A stretch of 64,000 bases of DNA from Shewanella violacea DSS12 (GCF_000091325.1 NC_014012.1:3803685-3867684), one strand, 5' to 3'. Positions 1-9,984 are shown, numbered from the stretch's first letter. The notes: a model not told the origin generated them from the letters alone. Translations and numbers: made by a program.

Positions 1-124
1 AGTCAAATTTTGGATTCATTTAGGTTTTAGTCGTTGAGCCGCTGACTAGCTGTGGCAAGCAAAATCATTTCTGGTATGCTGATGCCACCTAATTTTTGAT
101 ATTACTAATTAAGAAAATCAGCCA

Positions 125-691
125 ATGAAACGTCTTATTCTATTGTTCACCGCATCAGTTTTACTGTCTGCCTGTGCCAATCATGCTCCCAGCCACATAG
201 CCTTGCACCCACAAGTGCCCAAGGTACAACAGCAAACGAATTCTCGTCAGACACTAGCCATAGAGACAATAGATACTCGCTCAGCCAATTTCATCGTAAG
301 ATTTAACAATGGCGCTGATGCGGCAAAATTAGTCAGCCCCTCAGAAGCGCCCAGAAAACAGATGGATCGAGTCTTTCGAGCAGGATTTACCCAAGCGGGT
401 TATCAAATCGATCCAAGCTCAGTTAAACATGTGCAGATTCAAGTAGAGCAGCTACTCACAGATGTGACAGAATCCACATTCAGTTTCGAAGCCAAGAGCA
501 ATATCATCATTAATATTATCGCAAAAAATAGTCGTCAGGTGCTAACCAAGCGTTACTCGGCTCGAGGCACATTATCCGGTCCTTTCAGTGCAGATTATGC
601 CCAGTTAGAGCTTGAAATGAACAAGTTACTCGGACAACTCAGTAGCGAGATAATCAACGACCCTGAGCTTAATCAATTTATCCAACAATAA
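125..691 (+). CDS. yajG: YajG family outer-membrane lipoprotein
   Basis: Predicted 188-residue lipoprotein. The N-terminus is a lipoprotein signal: two basic residues, a hydrophobic stretch, then the lipobox LSAC with the lipidated Cys at residue 17. The rest is a mixed alpha/beta domain as in the YajG family, whose biochemical role is not established. The gene lies 50 bp upstream of a periplasmic cyclophilin and shortly before ampG; in enterobacteria yajG is also beside ampG, which supports the name. No transmembrane segment follows the signal, so it should be tethered to a membrane facing the periplasm. Confidence 0.85.
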   Translation: MKRLILLFTASVLLSACANHAPSHIALHPQVPKVQQQTNSRQTLAIETIDTRSANFIVRFNNGADAAKLVSPSEAPRKQMDRVFRAGFTQAGYQIDPSSVKHVQIQVEQLLTDVTESTFSFEAKSNIIINIIAKNSRQVLTKRYSARGTLSGPFSADYAQLELEMNKLLGQLSSEIINDPELNQFIQQ

Positions 692-741
692 TAGCTAACA
701 AGCCAGCACCTAAGACAATGTAAAACTAACAGGGAAGCCCT

Positions 742-1341
742 ATGTTTCGTAAAATTTGCACATTATTACTACTCACCATGACCGTGAGTATAAGTTCCTT
801 GGCCATGGCCATAGATATTCAACCCAATACTCTGTATCCCAAAGTCGAGCTCGACACTAGCATGGGCACCATAGTGCTAGAGCTAGATAGAACCCGAGCC
901 CCCATTACAGTGGATAACTTTCTCACTTATGTGGTCAAGGGTCATTATGACAATACCCTGTTCCACCGTGTTATCGCCGATTTTGTGGTGCAAGGCGGCG
1001 GACTCGACCTTAATCAAGAAGAGAAGCCCTATGATGCTCCTATCGTTAACGAATCGGGCAATGGACTGTCGAACAGCTTCGGCACTATAGCCATGGCAAG
1101 GGATAATGATCCTCATTCGGCCACCAGCCAATTCTATTTCAATGTTGCAGATAATAAACGCTTAGACCCATCATCGAGACGATGGGGATATGCCGTGTTT
1201 GGTGAAATCACCCAAGGCGAAGACGTGCTCGCCGCAATGGCTGGTGTGGCGACAGAACACAACAGCAAGCTTGACTGGCCTGACTTCCCTGTTAAAGACA
1301 TCATTTTAAAGAAAGCGACACTTTTACCAAGAGACGAGTAA
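742..1341 (+). CDS. ppiA: Periplasmic peptidyl-prolyl cis-trans isomerase (cyclophilin)
   Basis: 199 residues with a classical Sec signal peptide (hydrophobic residues about 8-20, A-M-A cleavage region near 23), then a complete cyclophilin domain. FHRVI with downstream VQGG, and QFYFN, are the cyclophilin catalytic and substrate-groove motifs. The protein should isomerise prolyl bonds during folding of exported proteins. Length fits E. coli PpiA (190). AGGGAAG at 731-737 is a good ribosome binding site for the ATG at 742. It probably forms a unit with yajG upstream. PpiA and PpiB types differ mainly in export, and the signal peptide argues for PpiA. Confidence 0.9.
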   Translation: MFRKICTLLLLTMTVSISSLAMAIDIQPNTLYPKVELDTSMGTIVLELDRTRAPITVDNFLTYVVKGHYDNTLFHRVIADFVVQGGGLDLNQEEKPYDAPIVNESGNGLSNSFGTIAMARDNDPHSATSQFYFNVADNKRLDPSSRRWGYAVFGEITQGEDVLAAMAGVATEHNSKLDWPDFPVKDIILKKATLLPRDE

Positions 1342-1390
1342 ACAGAAAAGTATTCAAGCCGACAGCATAAGAACTAAGCAACTGAAAATA

Positions 1391-1428
1391 TGAATAAACT
1401 TATTTAACATTTAAGTTTATTCAATGTT
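1391..1428 (+). terminator. AT-rich hairpin after ppiA
   Basis: TGAATAAACTT (1391-1401) pairs with AAGTTTATTCA (1413-1423), an 11-bp perfect stem with an 11-nt loop, followed by a short T-run. Likely end of the yajG-ppiA transcript, although the stem is AT-rich. Confidence 0.5.
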
Positions 1429-1499
1429 TTTCACAAGTTTCAGTCACACTTTTATATTTAGTCCTATACTGATTAAGTTGTAAATAAGGAGGCGATTTG

Positions 1500-1820
1500 A
1501 TGACCCCAACTGAGTTCATCGATAATAAAGCGCCCCAGCTGGCCCAATATGGAAAAGCGTTTCTGAGTGATCAACTCGATTTTAATGAGGTCCAGCTATA
1601 TCTATGGGACACCCTAGAAGAATGGCAACAGTTCAATCATCAGGGTGACGCGCAGTCAGACATGGAGAGAGTGTTCTGGCATCTACTGCATGCCTTTGAC
1701 AAATGGCCCGATTGGATGATCCGCGGCAATCAATATCTGCGCAAGCAAATTGACGAATGTTGTGATTATCTTAATCTCGGTGGTCAGGTGCCAATGGGAT
1801 GTGTAGGGATCAGACCTTGA
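1500..1820 (+). CDS. Conserved hypothetical protein, 106 aa
   Basis: A short acidic soluble protein rich in Trp and aromatic residues (several W in LWDTLEEW, FWHLLHAFDKW, DWMIRGN), with no signal peptide or transmembrane segment. A strong Shine-Dalgarno, AAGGAGG at 1486-1492, stands 7 nt before the ATG at 1500, so that start is preferred over the TTG at 1497. A terminator follows directly, so it is probably monocistronic. I do not recognise a characterised family. Real coding is supported by the ribosome binding site, the terminator and ordinary composition. Confidence 0.7.
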   Translation: MTPTEFIDNKAPQLAQYGKAFLSDQLDFNEVQLYLWDTLEEWQQFNHQGDAQSDMERVFWHLLHAFDKWPDWMIRGNQYLRKQIDECCDYLNLGGQVPMGCVGIRP

Positions 1821-1842
1821 TCTACAGGTAAACTTGAAGCCT

Positions 1843-1869
1843 AAGCCCAAACTCTATGTTTGGGCTTTT
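1843..1869 (+). terminator. Rho-independent terminator
   Basis: AAGCCCAAA, a 7-nt loop, then TTTGGGCTT followed by TT. Ends the 106-aa hypothetical gene. Confidence 0.8.
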
Positions 1870-1951
1870 CATTGCGTTTATGATTCCTTAAGCTAGTCAT
1901 TTGAACTATTTGGTATTAAGCTAAGCCGATTAATACCTCTTAAGTTTCCCT

Positions 1952-3385
1952 ATGTTATCTTCAGCCTCCTCCAAGCTTGACCAAGTCAAAGACGCTTTCT
2001 CGATTTACTGCCACAAACGCGTCTTAGTCTTGCTACTACTCGGTTTTTCAGCCGGTCTGCCCTTGATGCTAGTGTTCTCGACATTGTCATTCTGGTTAAG
2101 AGAATCGGGCATAGATAGAGCCGCCATAGGATATTTCAGCTGGATAGCCCTCGCCTATGGATTCAAGTGGGCCTGGTCCCCCCTGGTAGACAGACTCTCT
2201 CTGCCCATCTTAACCAAACTACTTGGACGCAGACGAGGCTGGATGCTATTTGCTCAAATACTCTTGGTTGGGGCTATTTTAGGCATGTCCTTCAGCGATC
2301 CGGTCAAAGATCTTGAGCGACTGGCTCTGTTTGCACTTATGGTCGCCTTTGCCTCTGCCACCCAAGATATCGTCATAGATGCCTTTAGAATCGAATCTGC
2401 ACCAGAGAAGATGCAGGCGGCACTAGCTGCGGCCTACCAGGTTGGCTATCGCAGTGCGATGATCATTGCCACCGCAGGCGCATTAACCATTGCAGCTTGG
2501 GTCTCCCCTGGTAACGATGAATACAGTTTATTGTCCTGGCAAATGGCTTACATGATCATGGCAGGCCTAATGTCCGTAGGCATTTTGACCACTCTTTTTT
2601 GTAAAGAGCCCGACGTAGAGGTTAAGCAGGCCGACGAGCAAGAACAGCTCATCATGCAAGAGTTAAAGCAACGCTATCCTAAGGTTATAGCCAATATTTT
2701 ATCTTGGTTATACACGGCCAGCGTGTTGCCATTTATGGACTTCTTTAAGCGATACGGACGCAATGCCATACTGATCTTATTGCTGATATCTTGTTATCGC
2801 ATCTCAGATATTGTCATGGGGATCATGGCAAATGTATTTTATGTCGATATGGGCTTCAGTAAAACAGAGATAGCAACAATTAGTAAGGTTTATGGCCTGA
2901 TAATGACCTTAGTCGGTGCTGGATTTGGCGGTTTATTGATAGCCAGATTTGGTACCATGAAGATACTCTTCGTCGGTGCATTACTGGTTGCTGTGACTAA
3001 CTTACTCTTTGCCTGGCAAGCTGTCATTGGCTACAACGTGCCATTTTTGACCTTGGCCATTTCCATCGATAACTTCAGTGCTGGCATTGCCACTGCAGCC
3101 TTTATAGCCTACCTATCCAGCTTGACGAGCGCTGGATATAGTGCGACTCAATACGCGCTACTCTCATCCATCATGTTACTTTTCCCTAAATTTATCGCCG
3201 GATTCTCCGGAGTCTATGTCGATAATTTCGGTTATGTAAACTTCTTCATCGCCGCCAGTGCCATAGGCTTTCCAGTTCTACTCCTGGTGTATATTGTCGA
3301 TAAACGCACCCGTCATGATGAGCTCAATAAGGTTAATGACGCCATGGAAGAAGAATCCGATGAGGCTTCGGTGACTAAGAATTAG
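1952..3385 (+). CDS. ampG: AmpG muropeptide permease
   Basis: 477-residue major facilitator protein with about 12 or more hydrophobic segments. AmpG imports anhydro-muropeptides from the periplasm by proton symport for cell-wall recycling and for the signal that induces AmpC-type beta-lactamase. The N-terminal GFSAGLPLMLVFSTLSFWL region, the charged W-S-P-L-V-D-R loop and the A-T-Q-D-I-V-I-D-A motif are typical of AmpG. The acidic C-terminal tail (about residues 455-477) is cytoplasmic. Length is close to E. coli AmpG (491). No strong Shine-Dalgarno precedes the ATG at 1952, so the exact start is slightly uncertain. Proximity to yajG is as in enterobacteria. Confidence 0.9.
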   Translation: MLSSASSKLDQVKDAFSIYCHKRVLVLLLLGFSAGLPLMLVFSTLSFWLRESGIDRAAIGYFSWIALAYGFKWAWSPLVDRLSLPILTKLLGRRRGWMLFAQILLVGAILGMSFSDPVKDLERLALFALMVAFASATQDIVIDAFRIESAPEKMQAALAAAYQVGYRSAMIIATAGALTIAAWVSPGNDEYSLLSWQMAYMIMAGLMSVGILTTLFCKEPDVEVKQADEQEQLIMQELKQRYPKVIANILSWLYTASVLPFMDFFKRYGRNAILILLLISCYRISDIVMGIMANVFYVDMGFSKTEIATISKVYGLIMTLVGAGFGGLLIARFGTMKILFVGALLVAVTNLLFAWQAVIGYNVPFLTLAISIDNFSAGIATAAFIAYLSSLTSAGYSATQYALLSSIMLLFPKFIAGFSGVYVDNFGYVNFFIAASAIGFPVLLLVYIVDKRTRHDELNKVNDAMEEESDEASVTKN

Positions 3386-3414
3386 CCTTGGCAGCTAGTA
3401 TTTTATTTTCATCA

Positions 3415-3455
3415 AAAAACAAAAAGGCGCTTAAAGTGTTTGCTTTAAGCGCCTT
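3415..3455. terminator. Bidirectional terminator between ampG and yajQ
   Basis: Perfect 13-bp stem AAGGCGCTTAAAG / CTTTAAGCGCCTT (3424-3436, 3443-3455) with a 6-nt loop. The A-rich stretch on its left gives a T-run for minus-strand yajQ transcripts; it can also stop ampG. Confidence 0.85.
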
Positions 3456-3488
3456 ATCTTAATCTTTCGAAAAAGTGAACCTCAGAGA

Positions 3489-3974
3489 CTAGTCTCTGAA
3501 ATTGTCAAACTGAAAAGGTTGACCTAAGTCTGCTTCACGAGCTAGTGCCATAACGGCCTGCAGATCATCACGTTTCTTGCCTGTTACTCGAACAGAATCG
3601 CCCTGAATTGAAGACTGAACTTTAATTTTACTGTCCTTTATCTTCTTAACTAACTTCTTAGCAATTAAGGTTTCTATTCCCTCTTTGAATCGTACTTTCA
3701 ATGAGAAGGTTTTTCCGCTGTGAACCGCTTTTTCATCGACATCCATAGATCCAGGATCAACGTTACGCTTACTCATCTGCATGCGCAAAATATCGACCAA
3801 TTGCAGGCACTGAAAGTCATCTTCAGCAGATAGCGTCACTATATGATCTTTATATTCGATGCTCGCTTCCTTGCCGCGAAAGTCGAAACGACTCTTAAGC
3901 TCACGTACCGAGTTATCGACCGCGTTACGTAATTCAACTTCATCGACTTCAGAAACTATATCCATTGATGGCAT
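3489..3974 (-). CDS. yajQ: YajQ family nucleotide-binding protein
   Basis: 161-residue cytoplasmic protein covering the whole YajQ family length. It starts M-P-S-x-D-I-V-S-E, the conserved N-terminus, and ends in the conserved L-G-x-P-x-Q-F-x-N-F-R-D. The fold is two tandem ferredoxin-like domains that bind nucleotides; a Xanthomonas homologue binds cyclic-di-GMP, but I cannot tell whether this one does. It is monocistronic, convergent with ampG across a shared terminator and divergent from the VanZ-like gene. Confidence 0.9.
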   Translation of the reverse strand: MPSMDIVSEVDEVELRNAVDNSVRELKSRFDFRGKEASIEYKDHIVTLSAEDDFQCLQLVDILRMQMSKRNVDPGSMDVDEKAVHSGKTFSLKVRFKEGIETLIAKKLVKKIKDSKIKVQSSIQGDSVRVTGKKRDDLQAVMALAREADLGQPFQFDNFRD

Positions 3975-4169
3975 TTCAAGTGTCCTATTAGAATATTTTT
4001 AGTGGCGCTAGTTTACCGTATTTACGCTATTAAAGTTATTGATACTGGATGACCTCTTCCTATCAGTGTATTAATTCTGCTTAATAACATGCTGGAAAGG
4101 ATAGTTTAATAGTGACAATCGGCCGTCATTTTTTTATGATAAAAAAAACCATCAGATATATATGAAATT

Positions 4170-4535
4170 TTGATATCTAAACAACATATTTTTAGGCTTA
4201 GCCTAGTCATAGCGGTAATAGTCATCAGCTACCTGGTATTTTCTAGGCCGCATTATCCTCAGCTGTTTTCGAATATGGATAAAGTGGGCCATCTTGGCAG
4301 CTTCTTTTGTTTATCTCTACTGACATATTTAGCGTTTAAGCCTAAGTGGTACTTGCTTACAGCTACGCTGTCGGTTTATGCCATCTTCATTGAACTGGTG
4401 CAATCTAGGCTGCCCTATCGCAGCGCCTCTGTGGCCGACTTTATTGCCGATATGGCAGGTATTTTACTTTTCTATTTTTGTCTTTGGAGTTATAAGCGCT
4501 ACTTTAGTGCCACTAAGGTCACCGAATCCCGCTAA
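4170..4535 (+). CDS. VanZ-like membrane protein
   Basis: 121 residues with about four hydrophobic helices and the VanZ-family signature: D-K-x-x-H near residue 37 and a later E-x-x-Q plus R-x-x-x-x-x-D-x-x-A-D pattern (about residues 74-90). VanZ-like proteins are small integral membrane proteins, one linked to low-level teicoplanin resistance; most, like this one, have no known role. The frame opens at 4143 and has no ATG, so the start is probably the TTG at 4170, without a visible Shine-Dalgarno. It ends 19 bp before panE and may be cotranscribed with it. Confidence 0.7.
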   Translation: MISKQHIFRLSLVIAVIVISYLVFSRPHYPQLFSNMDKVGHLGSFFCLSLLTYLAFKPKWYLLTATLSVYAIFIELVQSRLPYRSASVADFIADMAGILLFYFCLWSYKRYFSATKVTESR

Positions 4536-4554
4536 CCTTTAATAAGAGCGAATC

Positions 4555-5520
4555 ATGCCCCAAAACTCGGCCATAACTCCTATGTGTAACCCATCTATAG
4601 CCATCCTTGGCGCTGGCGCCATCGGACAACTGATTTATCATCAGCTAGTAAAGGCCGAACTAGCCCCCTATTTTATTACTCGGGGAAAGACCTCAGGCCA
4701 AGAGGTGCTCACCCTGACCCATTTAAATGGTCAAGTGACACAGTCCACCGCAGAGCTCCATTGTATAGCGTCATCAGACACATATAAAAGTGAGTGCCTA
4801 CTATTGAGCAATACACGATTACTCATCGTCTGTGTAAAATCCTATCAGGTCCTTGATGCAATAAAATCTGCCATATCACAACTTCCCAAGAGCTGTCACA
4901 TACTGCTGCTTCACAATGGTTTAGGTCCTCACCTTGAAGTGGAACCCTTGCTCCAAGGCAGAGGCTTGAGTTTAGGCACTACCTCTCAGGGCGCATTTAG
5001 GCAAGACACTTGGCGGCTCAAACAAACTGGCACAGGAATAACTCAAATAGGTCACCTAAGCGGTCCATTGATGCCATCGGCTCTGAAGCTGAGCTTGCTT
5101 AGAGCGATTCCAGATAGTGAGTGGTGCACACCAATTTTGCCGTATCTTTGGCAAAAACTTGCGATTAATGCGGCAATAAACCCGCTTACAGCAATAGAAA
5201 ACTGCCCCAATGGCGCCCTCGCAGCACCCAAATATAAGCAAGAAATTGACGATATAGTCACTGAACTGGTCGATGTCGCTATGGCTACAGGAATAGAACT
5301 GGACAAGTTAGCACTCACCAACCGAGTGTACAGTGTTATCGAGCTCACCAGTGCCAACTTCTCCTCCATGCATCAAGATGTGACGAATAAACGACGAACC
5401 GAGATAGACAGCATCAACGGTTATATCCTAGCCAGAGCTAAGGAATATGGGCTAACCACTAAGGTTAACCTTTCACTCGTTAAACGCATAAAATCAATCG
5501 AAGCTAGTTACCTAAATTAG
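4555..5520 (+). CDS. panE: 2-dehydropantoate 2-reductase (ketopantoate reductase)
   Basis: 321 residues. NADPH-dependent reduction of ketopantoate to pantoate in pantothenate/CoA synthesis. The Rossmann motif G-A-G-A-I-G lies at residues 19-24. The catalytic Lys is in L-W-Q-K-L-A-I-N-A-A-I-N-P-L-T-A near residue 202, and the C-terminal domain carries S-S-M-H-Q-D...R-R-T-E-I-D (about 268-286) with the family's Ser and Glu. It has about ten extra N-terminal residues before the beta strand; AAGAGCG before the ATG supports this start. Cytosolic. Paralogues of unknown substrate exist in this family, so the exact substrate is inferred. Confidence 0.85.
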   Translation: MPQNSAITPMCNPSIAILGAGAIGQLIYHQLVKAELAPYFITRGKTSGQEVLTLTHLNGQVTQSTAELHCIASSDTYKSECLLLSNTRLLIVCVKSYQVLDAIKSAISQLPKSCHILLLHNGLGPHLEVEPLLQGRGLSLGTTSQGAFRQDTWRLKQTGTGITQIGHLSGPLMPSALKLSLLRAIPDSEWCTPILPYLWQKLAINAAINPLTAIENCPNGALAAPKYKQEIDDIVTELVDVAMATGIELDKLALTNRVYSVIELTSANFSSMHQDVTNKRRTEIDSINGYILARAKEYGLTTKVNLSLVKRIKSIEASYLN

Positions 5521-5643
5521 GCCCATTTTTCAGCAGATGCCCTGTCCTACAGAGTAAGTGAAAGCGACTTGCAAAAGGCAGTAATTCATTTTTGAGTCTA
5601 CTATTAGGTCAACAACAGTAGACTGAAAACAATGGATTAGTTT

Positions 5644-7134
5644 ATGCAAAGAGAGCAGTGGAACTCGCGAGTGGGCTTTATTCTCGCCGCAGTGGGCTCC
5701 GCCATCGGCCTTGGCAATATTTGGCGCTTTCCCTACATGGCCTATGAGAATGGCGGCGGAGCATTCTTCATCCCTTATCTGTTCGCCATGATATCTGCCG
5801 GTATTCCCTTCATGATCATGGAGTTTAGCCTAGGCCATAGACTGAGAGGCGCGGCCCCTAAAGTATTTGCCAAGCTTGGGCAGAATTATGGGCTAAGACT
5901 GGAGTGGCTTGGTTGGTTCCAGGTCTTTATCGCCGCCATTATTGCTATCTACTATGTGGCTATTATCGGCTGGGCAATCTCGTTTCTCGGCTTTTCATTT
6001 ACCCAGAGCTGGGGCGCCGATACCAATGCCTTCTTCTTCGAAGAGTATTTACAGTTAGGCGATAACACCCCCTCAAAACTGGGTCAGTTTCAACTGCATA
6101 TTGCCATCCCTATGGCCATTGCCTGGTCTATTACCTCCCTCGTCATTTTCACTGGGATCAGGGGCGGAATTGAACGAGCCAGCAAAATCATGATGCCTTT
6201 ACTCTTTATTATGGTGTTAACTCTCATTGGACGCATAATCTTTCTCCCCGGCGCTCTAGAAGGCTTAAATTATCTGTTTGAACCGGACTTTAGTAAGATT
6301 TTCGATGCTAAGATCTGGTCAGCTGCCTACGGACAGATATTTTTCACTCTGAGCGTCGGCTTTGCCATCATGCTGGCTTACTCTAGCTATCTGCCTGAGA
6401 AATCAGACATTACTAATAATGCCTTCATGACGGTATTAATTAATTGTGGCTTCTCAATCATGGCGGGGATAATGATTTTTGGTGTCTTAGGTTATATGGC
6501 TCAGGAGCAAGGCAAGGCGCTAACCGAAGTCGTATCTTCAGGGGTGGGACTAGCCTTCGTCACTATACCCGCTGCCATCAATTTACTGCCCGCTCCCTAT
6601 ATATTTGGGCCACTCTTCTTTCTTGCCTTAGTGGTTGCGGGTTTGAGTTCCCACATCTCCATCATAGAAGCCGTCACCTCTGCTGTGATGGACAAGTTAA
6701 CACTAGCCCGTAAACCTGCTGCATCCTTGGTTTGCGGCAGCGGCTTCCTTATCTCCATGACTTTTGCGACTAACGGTGGCTTACTGCTTCTCGACCTGGT
6801 TGATTACTTTATTAACAATGTTGCCTTGCTTTTCAGCTGTTTTATCGAGCTTATCATTCTGGCCTGGTTGTTTAAGATCGCCGACATTAGGGATTATGCC
6901 AATCGCTTGTCTGATTTTACCGTGGGAAGATGGTTCGATCTGTGTCTACGATTTCTGAGCCCAGCTATGCTCGCCATCATCTTAGTAAAAAACCTCATCA
7001 ATACTGTCACCCAAGGTTATGGTGACTACCCCATGAAAGATCAACTCATCTTAGGTTGGGGGCTCATCTTGGCAATGTTGGTTATCTCATTAATCATCAA
7101 CTTACTCACGACGAACAAGGAAGACCAGCTATGA
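5644..7134 (+). CDS. Sodium-dependent transporter, SNF (neurotransmitter:sodium symporter) family
   Basis: 496-residue membrane protein with about 11-12 helices. It begins with the family hallmark: W-x-S-R-x-G-F-I-L-A-A-V-G-S-A-I-G-L-G-N-I-W-R-F-P-Y is visible in residues 6-31 (given here as key positions, including the sodium-binding GSAIGLGN and unwound N-I-W-R-F-P). Bacterial members carry amino acids with Na+; the substrate cannot be read from sequence. The stop overlaps the start of a 36-codon membrane peptide (ATGA at 7131-7134), an arrangement known for two-component MetP/MetS-type importers. This suggests an obligatory small subunit. Confidence 0.88.
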   Translation: MQREQWNSRVGFILAAVGSAIGLGNIWRFPYMAYENGGGAFFIPYLFAMISAGIPFMIMEFSLGHRLRGAAPKVFAKLGQNYGLRLEWLGWFQVFIAAIIAIYYVAIIGWAISFLGFSFTQSWGADTNAFFFEEYLQLGDNTPSKLGQFQLHIAIPMAIAWSITSLVIFTGIRGGIERASKIMMPLLFIMVLTLIGRIIFLPGALEGLNYLFEPDFSKIFDAKIWSAAYGQIFFTLSVGFAIMLAYSSYLPEKSDITNNAFMTVLINCGFSIMAGIMIFGVLGYMAQEQGKALTEVVSSGVGLAFVTIPAAINLLPAPYIFGPLFFLALVVAGLSSHISIIEAVTSAVMDKLTLARKPAASLVCGSGFLISMTFATNGGLLLLDLVDYFINNVALLFSCFIELIILAWLFKIADIRDYANRLSDFTVGRWFDLCLRFLSPAMLAIILVKNLINTVTQGYGDYPMKDQLILGWGLILAMLVISLIINLLTTNKEDQL

Positions 7135-7241
7135 CCAGCGGCGCTATTATCATGATAAGTCTTGCCCTATGTATCACTTGGGGCGGTGCCGCTTTATGCA
7201 TAGCCATAGCCATAAGAAAGAAGAAACAGCCCCAGGATTAG
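7131..7241 (+). CDS. Small companion membrane peptide of the SNF transporter (MetS-like), 36 aa
   Basis: 36 residues: a single hydrophobic helix (about residues 5-28) ending in a basic I-R-K-K-K cap. ATG at 7131 overlaps the transporter TGA (7132-7134), the classic coupled ATGA. AAGGAAG about 7 nt upstream, inside the larger gene, is a good ribosome binding site. Tiny single-helix subunits of this kind (MetS/NSS family) are required by some bacterial SNF importers. The longer in-frame extension upstream to 7056 is out-of-frame sequence of the transporter and is not part of this gene. The family match is from general pattern and context. Confidence 0.75.
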   Translation: MTSGAIIMISLALCITWGGAALCIAIAIRKKKQPQD

Positions 7242-7363
7242 CCGATACTCTTTACTTCTACTGGGCAGTTTTTCTCTAGCAAAACACTTGATGCAATCGA
7301 CCACATAAAAAGGTAGATTAACCAGCTATCTCCTAATGAAACACCCTCAGTTACGGCAAGACA

Positions 7364-8044
7364 ATGAAACATATTCCCCTATTTGATTCGAATCGACTAC
7401 TGACCGCGATACTCGGCTATGGTTTCATGCTGGTTTTGATTATTATCAGTGTTAATTTCTGGGATCGCACCATTGCCGACGCTATGCATGCTCATGGCTA
7501 TTCAGGCACATTACTTAAGTTACTCAGCCAGATCCCCACTGTACTCGAGGTAATTGCGGCAGTTTTCATCATGAGCGTCTTCATTAAGCGCAGCCGTGAA
7601 CGTTTTAGTTCACTCATGATTAATCTTATCGCCACGATTGCCTTAGCCAGCTTAGTGAGAGTATCCGCCAAGATAGCTTTCGGTCGTACCTGGCCAGAGA
7701 CTTGGGTCAATGATAACCCATCATGGATTAATAATGGCCTTGAGGCATTTCATCCCTTTGCTCAGGGCATTGCCTACAACTCATTTCCATCTGGCCATGC
7801 GCTTTTTACCTTCTCGCTGGCCACAGTATTTTGGTACCACTTCCCGCGTCTTCGACCCGTTTGGCTAGCCTGCATGTTAGGTGTGCTCATAGGGCAAGTA
7901 GGACTTAATTATCATTTTCTTGGAGACTTACTTGCCGGAGCCACACTGGGCACCTTCATCGCCCATATGGTTATCCTAGGGAGCAATAAAGCCAACAGCA
8001 TCAAAAAGCTTAATAGGAAACCACGACCAGCTAGCTCCACATAA
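7364..8044 (+). CDS. PAP2 superfamily membrane phosphatase
   Basis: 226 residues with about six hydrophobic helices and the three phosphatase motifs: K-x-x-x-x-R-x-x-P (K-I-A-F-G-R-T-W-P, about residue 105), P-S-G-H (about 143) and the C-terminal Y-H-F-L-G-D (about 185-190) with nucleophilic His and Asp. The Ser-Arg usually preceding the third motif is replaced here (V-G-L-N-Y-H). Members dephosphorylate lipid phosphates such as undecaprenyl pyrophosphate or phosphatidylglycerol phosphate on the periplasmic face; the substrate is unknown. The last 14 bp overlap the 3' end of the convergent EamA gene. Confidence 0.8.
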   Translation: MKHIPLFDSNRLLTAILGYGFMLVLIIISVNFWDRTIADAMHAHGYSGTLLKLLSQIPTVLEVIAAVFIMSVFIKRSRERFSSLMINLIATIALASLVRVSAKIAFGRTWPETWVNDNPSWINNGLEAFHPFAQGIAYNSFPSGHALFTFSLATVFWYHFPRLRPVWLACMLGVLIGQVGLNYHFLGDLLAGATLGTFIAHMVILGSNKANSIKKLNRKPRPASST

Positions 8045-8903
8045 CTAAGACGGCGGCTAGGGCGATGAGTAGCAGTGCCAACATATCTTTTATTTTTACT
8101 TTCTGCTTGAGCCAAAACATGGCGATTAACAAGGTGAAGAAGACCTCAATCTGGCCTAAGGTTTTTACGTAAGGTACAGATTGCAGTGACATGGCACTGA
8201 ACCAGCCAATAGAGCCCAAACAACTCGTAATGCTAGTGAGCAAGGTTAGCTTAGGTCGCTCTATCAATGCCGTTAATACTTGCTTGTCTGTAATCAGCAG
8301 ATAGGCAAGCAAGACCAAGGTTTGAATGGTAATGACGAAGAGTAAGACCCAGGCAGCTCTGTGGGGGAAAGGTAAATCCAATATCAAACTTGCTTGGCGA
8401 ACCCAGAGAGAAGTCAGCGCAAAACCAGTACCACAAGCCAAACCTATGAAGGCAGTCTTAAATGAGATGCCTCTGAGTCCCTTGGCACTACTCATCATAA
8501 ATACTGCCAAGCCTCCGATGATCACACCAAGCCAGCCCAAACCGCTAAGCTGAGTACCAAAAAATAACACGCCTAATACGGCAGCAACCAAGGCCTCGCT
8601 CTTGGCAAGCCCGGCTCCTACAGCAAAGTTTTTAAGTTTAAACAGCCGCACCAGTAATACAGTTGCCAATATCTGCGCTGCAGAAGCACCGAGTACATAC
8701 AAGCTGAACTGAAGCGATATCTCAGGCATGGCTACCGGTTGCCAAAGATACAGGCTGCCGAGATAGAGTGCCGCGATGGGACCTGCCCATAGGAAGCGTG
8801 CCAAGGTAACACCGGCTACCTTAACCTCTTTGCTAAGTTGACTCTGAAATGCATTACGCCAGGCCTGCATAAAGGCGGCGAGGAAGGTAAAGAAGATCCA
8901 CAT
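8031..8903 (-). CDS. EamA/DMT superfamily transporter
   Basis: 290 residues with ten predicted helices in two repeated halves of five, the layout of drug/metabolite transporters. The second-half signature (Y-V-K-T-L-G-Q-I-E-V-F-F-T-L, then F-x-L-K-Q-K-x-K near the C-terminus) is typical of EamA proteins. Substrate unknown; the family exports amino acids, nucleosides or drugs. It is monocistronic on the minus strand, convergent with the PAP2 gene. The start at 8903 gives the usual N-terminal helix. Confidence 0.8.
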   Translation of the reverse strand: MWIFFTFLAAFMQAWRNAFQSQLSKEVKVAGVTLARFLWAGPIAALYLGSLYLWQPVAMPEISLQFSLYVLGASAAQILATVLLVRLFKLKNFAVGAGLAKSEALVAAVLGVLFFGTQLSGLGWLGVIIGGLAVFMMSSAKGLRGISFKTAFIGLACGTGFALTSLWVRQASLILDLPFPHRAAWVLLFVITIQTLVLLAYLLITDKQVLTALIERPKLTLLTSITSCLGSIGWFSAMSLQSVPYVKTLGQIEVFFTLLIAMFWLKQKVKIKDMLALLLIALAAVLVMWS

Positions 8904-9020
8904 AGGGTACGACTACTTCTTAGAAACAATGAAAAGGCTGGCTAAGCATATCCCATAGATGAACCACAGGCGATATCAGGGGATGGAAAGTTAAATATAC
9001 TCACTATCAACAAGATGAAC

Positions 9021-9051
9021 AAAAAAGCCCCGATCAAATGACCGAGGCTTA
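9021..9051 (-). terminator. Terminator after kdsA
   Basis: Minus strand reads AGCCTCGGTC, ATTT loop, GATCGGGGCT (with G-U pairs), then TTTTTT. It lies just beyond the kdsA stop. Confidence 0.8.
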
Positions 9052-9069
9052 GTATGGCAAACAAGCAGC

Positions 9070-9930
<861 letters not shown>

Positions 9931-9984
9931 CTAAAAGGCCAAGGCAATTGCCTAAGCGTTAACCAATAAATTGTTTAGGAACTA

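Noticed and set aside
883..1131. 82-codon antisense frame within ppiA
   Set aside because: Shadow of a clearly conserved cyclophilin gene; the same holds for the other antisense frames inside panE, lnt, leuS, phoH and prfA.
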